Shown: piece after piece, positions 61,285 to 64,000 of the stretch
How positions within the stretch are numbered: position 1 is the first letter of the stretch
How the letters are laid out: every line of letters starts with the position of its first letter
DNA from: an uncultured Azospirillum sp.
Lineage (GTDB): Bacteria; Pseudomonadota; Alphaproteobacteria; RF32; CAG-239
Direction: 5' to 3'
Assembly: GCA_900538765.1 (NCBI GenBank)
Contig: UQAB01000001.1
Coordinates: forward strand, 1-64,000
Length of the DNA stretch: 64,000 nt
The notes under the pieces: model-generated
What the model saw: the letters and a program-made list of their open reading frames with translations, nothing else
Told to the model about the DNA's origin: nothing
The model's database searches: none
Program-made: the position numbers and the translations under genes

Positions 61285-62424
61285 TTATTCTTTGCCGAAC
61301 TGAATATGGCGATTAATATATACCGATAAAAGGATTCCGAAACTCGCCATAATCGAGAGCATGACGGTTCCGCCGTAGGAAATCAGCGGAAGAGGAATAC
61401 CGACAACAGGAATAAGACCTAAAACCATGGCTGTATTGATTGAAACGTAAAGAAAATAGTTGGTTGTCAAACCGATGGCAACGACCTTGCCAAAATAGCT
61501 GGTGCTTTTCATGGCAAAGGAATAACCATAGGCAATAATGCAAAAATTAACCAAGATGACAAAAACGGCGCCAATCATGCCCCATTCTTCGGAAAGCATG
61601 GTAAAAATAAAATCGGTATGTTTTTCCGGCAAAAAATTCAAATGGCTCTGCGTCCCTTTCAAAAAACCTTTGCCGAAAACGCCGCCCGACCCCAGAGCAA
61701 TTTTGGATTGAATAATATGATAGCCCGCGCCAAGCGGATCCCTTTCCGGATTGAGAAACGTTAAAACGCGGTCGCGTTGATAATCATGCAAAAACATCCA
61801 GGCAATCGGCATCAGCACAATACCGCAAACGGCAACAATCGCAAACTTCCATAACTGTACCCCAATGGCAAAAAAGATGGCGGTTGTCGTAAAAAGCAGC
61901 ATTAAACCCGTTCCCAAATCCGGCTGAATAATAATCAGCCCGGCCGGAACCAACGCCAGCAACAGCGCGGGAATAATCCCCTTGATACTTTCAATCGACT
62001 GCAATGAAGACGTGTGAAAAAACCGAGCCAAAGCCAACACAAGGGCAATTTTCATCAACTCCGACGGCTGTAACTTAAAAAAGCCAAAATTAATCCAGCG
62101 TTGAGCCCCCATGCCGACATGCCCGCCGACTTCAACAATCACCAGCAGAATAAGCGTAAAAAAGTAAAATACATAGGCATAACGCATCAAAACGCGAATA
62201 TCAATCAGAGCAAAAAACAGCATGACGCCAAAGCCGACGCCAAAACGGACAAGCTGGTTCAACGCCCACGGCCGCCAGCTGCCGTTAGCAGCAGAATACA
62301 ACATCGTAATCCCGATTGCAGCCAAAACACAAATAAACAAAACATAGCAAAAACTGATATTCATCAGCTTTTCCCTGATTGTCAGCTTCTGGCTTTTAAA
62401 CGTCGTTTCATAAGGTTTGTACAT
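61285..62424 (-). CDS. rodA: Rod-shape determining peptidoglycan glycosyltransferase RodA
   Basis: SEDS-family polymerase of the elongasome, 379 aa with ten helices. Signatures include GAQRWINFGFFKLQPSELMK with the catalytic-loop region, FLPEKHTDFIFTMLSEEWG (contains the essential Asp) and GIPLPLISYGGTVMLS. It follows mrdA by 5 bp, the usual pair for sidewall synthesis, so the cell is probably rod-shaped. Confidence 0.97.
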   Translation of the reverse strand: MYKPYETTFKSQKLTIREKLMNISFCYVLFICVLAAIGITMLYSAANGSWRPWALNQLVRFGVGFGVMLFFALIDIRVLMRYAYVFYFFTLILLVIVEVGGHVGMGAQRWINFGFFKLQPSELMKIALVLALARFFHTSSLQSIESIKGIIPALLLALVPAGLIIIQPDLGTGLMLLFTTTAIFFAIGVQLWKFAIVAVCGIVLMPIAWMFLHDYQRDRVLTFLNPERDPLGAGYHIIQSKIALGSGGVFGKGFLKGTQSHLNFLPEKHTDFIFTMLSEEWGMIGAVFVILVNFCIIAYGYSFAMKSTSYFGKVVAIGLTTNYFLYVSINTAMVLGLIPVVGIPLPLISYGGTVMLSIMASFGILLSVYINRHIQFGKE

Positions 62425-62429
62425 ATCTT

Positions 62430-64000
62430 TTATTCCTGCTGCTGAGCCGCCGCTTCTTTTCCGACGGGGTCAAGAATCAAACTTTCTTTCAAAATCTTTG
62501 CTGCAATCGGCGCCGCCACGGACGAACCGCCGCCACCGTGCTCAACCAAAACGGCCAACGCATATTTAGGATTATCCGCCGGCGCATAGGCGATAAAAAT
62601 CGCATGGTCACGATATTTCCAAGGCAGGTCTTTTTGTTTGATAATACCCGTCTGGCGCTCCTTCAAACTGATACGGCGCACTTGAACCGAACCGGTCTTT
62701 CCGCTCATCCGCTGGCCATTATAAACAAACTGAGAAGCCCAGGCCGTTCCTCCGGGAGCATTGACAACTTCAAACATCCCCTGTTTGACAATATCCAAAT
62801 GTGCCTTGGAAACATTAATCTTGTTAAAATGGTTTTTATCTTTAACCGGAAAAAACGTCGGCGTCACTTCATAACCGCCATTAGCCAAACGGGCGGTCAT
62901 TGTTGCCAACTGCAGCGGCGTCACCAAAAGATATCCCTGCCCAATGCCGGAAATAAGACTTTCACCGACCTGCCACGGCTCACCATAGCGTTTCAGCTTC
63001 CATTCTTTATCGGGAACCAATCCGGCCTTTTCATTTTCCAAACCGATATTCACCGCTTTACCCAAACCAAAACGCCGGGCAACTTCAGCAATCTTATCAA
63101 TCCCCGTCCGCTGTGCCGTTTCATAAAAAAAGATATCGCAGGAATGTTTCAGAGCCTCAACCACATCAAGATACCCATGGCCGATTTTCTTCCAGCAATG
63201 AAAAGGATGATCGCCCAGCAGCATTTTTCCGGCACAGAAATGCCGCGTATCAGTTTTTATCGCTCCGGCTTCCAACCCGGCAATCGCCACCAGCGGTTTG
63301 AAAACCGAACCGGGAGAATACTGCCCCTGAATGGCCTTATTCGTCAGCGGATGGCGTTCGTTATTCAAAAGTGCATTCCACTGCTCCGTACTCAACCCCT
63401 GCGTAAAAGCATTGGGATCAAAAGACGGCGTGGAAACAAAAGCCAGAATTTCGCCGCTGTGCACATCCAGCAAAATTGCCGCGCCACTCTCTTCGCCAAA
63501 CGCGTCATAGGCTTTTTCCTGCAACCGGGCATCAAGCGTCAAAGTAATGTTTTCGCCGTGAACGCCTTCAGTTTCCTCAATCTCTTTCATAACCCGGCCA
63601 TAAGCATTGACTTCAAGCTTCAAAATGCCGCCTTTGCCGCGCAGCCGCTGTTCCAAATATTTCTCAATACCGGACTTTCCGATTTTAAATCCCGGAACTT
63701 CCAGCAAGGGATCGTCTTTAACGTCTTTCTCGGAAACCGCCGCCACATAACCGATAACCGGCGCCATTTTTTCGCCGTAAGGATAATAGCGGTTCAGCCC
63801 CTCGTCTATAATAATGCCGGGCAAATCGGAAGCGTTCAATTGAATCCTTGAAACTTCTTCCCACGTCAGGTTATCTTTGATTTTTATCGGCACAAAACTG
63901 CGATTGCGCTTCAAATCCCTCTTGATTCGCTCTTCTTCGCTGTCGCTCAATGGCATGATTTTCTTAAAAGCATCCAGCGTTTCCTGAACATTCGTCGTTT
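62430..64000 (-). CDS. mrdA: Penicillin-binding protein 2 (5' end outside window)
   Basis: Transpeptidase partner of RodA. The frame runs without a stop to the window edge; codons before the Met at 63956 read TLDAFKKI, so this Met is internal. The dimerisation region has YGEKMAPVIGYVAAVSEKD. The transpeptidase motifs are SPGSVFKPL (S-x-x-K), HSCDIFF (S-x-N position with Asp) and SGKTGSVQ (K-T-G). The C-terminal tail is short. The N-terminal anchor is not visible here. At least 522 residues are inside the window. Confidence 0.96.
   Translation of the reverse strand, partial: TTNVQETLDAFKKIMPLSDSEEERIKRDLKRNRSFVPIKIKDNLTWEEVSRIQLNASDLPGIIIDEGLNRYYPYGEKMAPVIGYVAAVSEKDVKDDPLLEVPGFKIGKSGIEKYLEQRLRGKGGILKLEVNAYGRVMKEIEETEGVHGENITLTLDARLQEKAYDAFGEESGAAILLDVHSGEILAFVSTPSFDPNAFTQGLSTEQWNALLNNERHPLTNKAIQGQYSPGSVFKPLVAIAGLEAGAIKTDTRHFCAGKMLLGDHPFHCWKKIGHGYLDVVEALKHSCDIFFYETAQRTGIDKIAEVARRFGLGKAVNIGLENEKAGLVPDKEWKLKRYGEPWQVGESLISGIGQGYLLVTPLQLATMTARLANGGYEVTPTFFPVKDKNHFNKINVSKAHLDIVKQGMFEVVNAPGGTAWASQFVYNGQRMSGKTGSVQVRRISLKERQTGIIKQKDLPWKYRDHAIFIAYAPADNPKYALAVLVEHGGGGSSVAAPIAAKILKESLILDPVGKEAAAQQQE

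Noticed and set aside
62538..63851. 437-codon plus-strand frame opposite mrdA
   Set aside because: Shadow of mrdA, which has all transpeptidase motifs in frame.

Overview
The window is a 64 kb stretch of a Gram-negative, probably alphaproteobacterial chromosome of moderate-to-low G+C. This is inferred from gene content: DUF2333 and DUF2336 proteins, an alphaproteobacterial-type XRE regulator, a membrane pyrophosphatase, the rpmH-rnpA-yidD-yidC-engB cluster, porin-like outer-membrane protein, MurJ and NfuA. Most of it is housekeeping sequence. No complete mobile element, CRISPR array or classical defence operon is visible.

Layout. 0-1.7 kb: small unknown genes. 1.7-16.3 kb (minus strand): the transcription/translation supercluster secE-nusG // rplK-rplA-rplJ-rplL // rpoB-rpoC, broken twice by foreign-looking genes: an OB-fold-like gene plus mscL between nusG and rplK, and an unknown plus-strand gene between rplL and rpoB. 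16.4-20 kb: Nudix hydrolase, pentapeptide-repeat protein, CoA-disulfide reductase-rhodanese fusion and a small secreted Cys protein. 20.1-21.7 kb: a small island next to tRNA-Trp, bounded by a 71-bp direct repeat that includes the tRNA 3' end. It holds a lipoprotein, a small ORF and a highly structured non-coding segment. 21.9-26.4 kb: hppA and an LTA-synthase/phosphoglycerol-transferase-like sulfatase. 26.5-31.3 kb: a complete ybhGFSR-type efflux operon, followed by a MATE exporter. 32.9-39.5 kb: DUF805 protein, CPHC thioredoxin-like protein, esterase, outer-membrane protein, cstA, YqaA-type protein and rpmB.

39.7-41.5 kb: a second, clearer island in tRNA-Arg(CCG): 3'-end att duplication, truncated tyrosine integrase and an AT-rich MFS transporter. 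41.7-46.8 kb: dnaB, a Cys-rich protein, two tandem YcgN-like Cys-cluster proteins, a YgjP-like metallopeptidase, an Lcl-like protein and a Bax-inhibitor-1 family protein. 46.8-50.2 kb: rpmH-rnpA-yidD-yidC-engB behind a near-consensus promoter. 50.2-52 kb: an XRE regulator preceded by a long leader with mutually exclusive hairpins and a terminator (the best candidate for an undescribed cis-regulatory RNA), and a small repeat-containing protein. 52-61 kb: murJ-DUF2333-nfuA-Bax-like, DUF2336, GAF/HD-GYP-gloB and an unknown charged protein. 61.3-64 kb: rodA and mrdA (cut by the window edge).

Most functional groups are cell-envelope biogenesis (mrdA, rodA, murJ, yidC, LTA-synthase-like, Bax-like), export (ybhGFSR, MATE, MFS) and core information processing. 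The least explained parts are the structured RNA-like segments at 20.12-20.20, 21.12-21.28 and 51.07-51.21 kb, and the two tRNA-associated islands.
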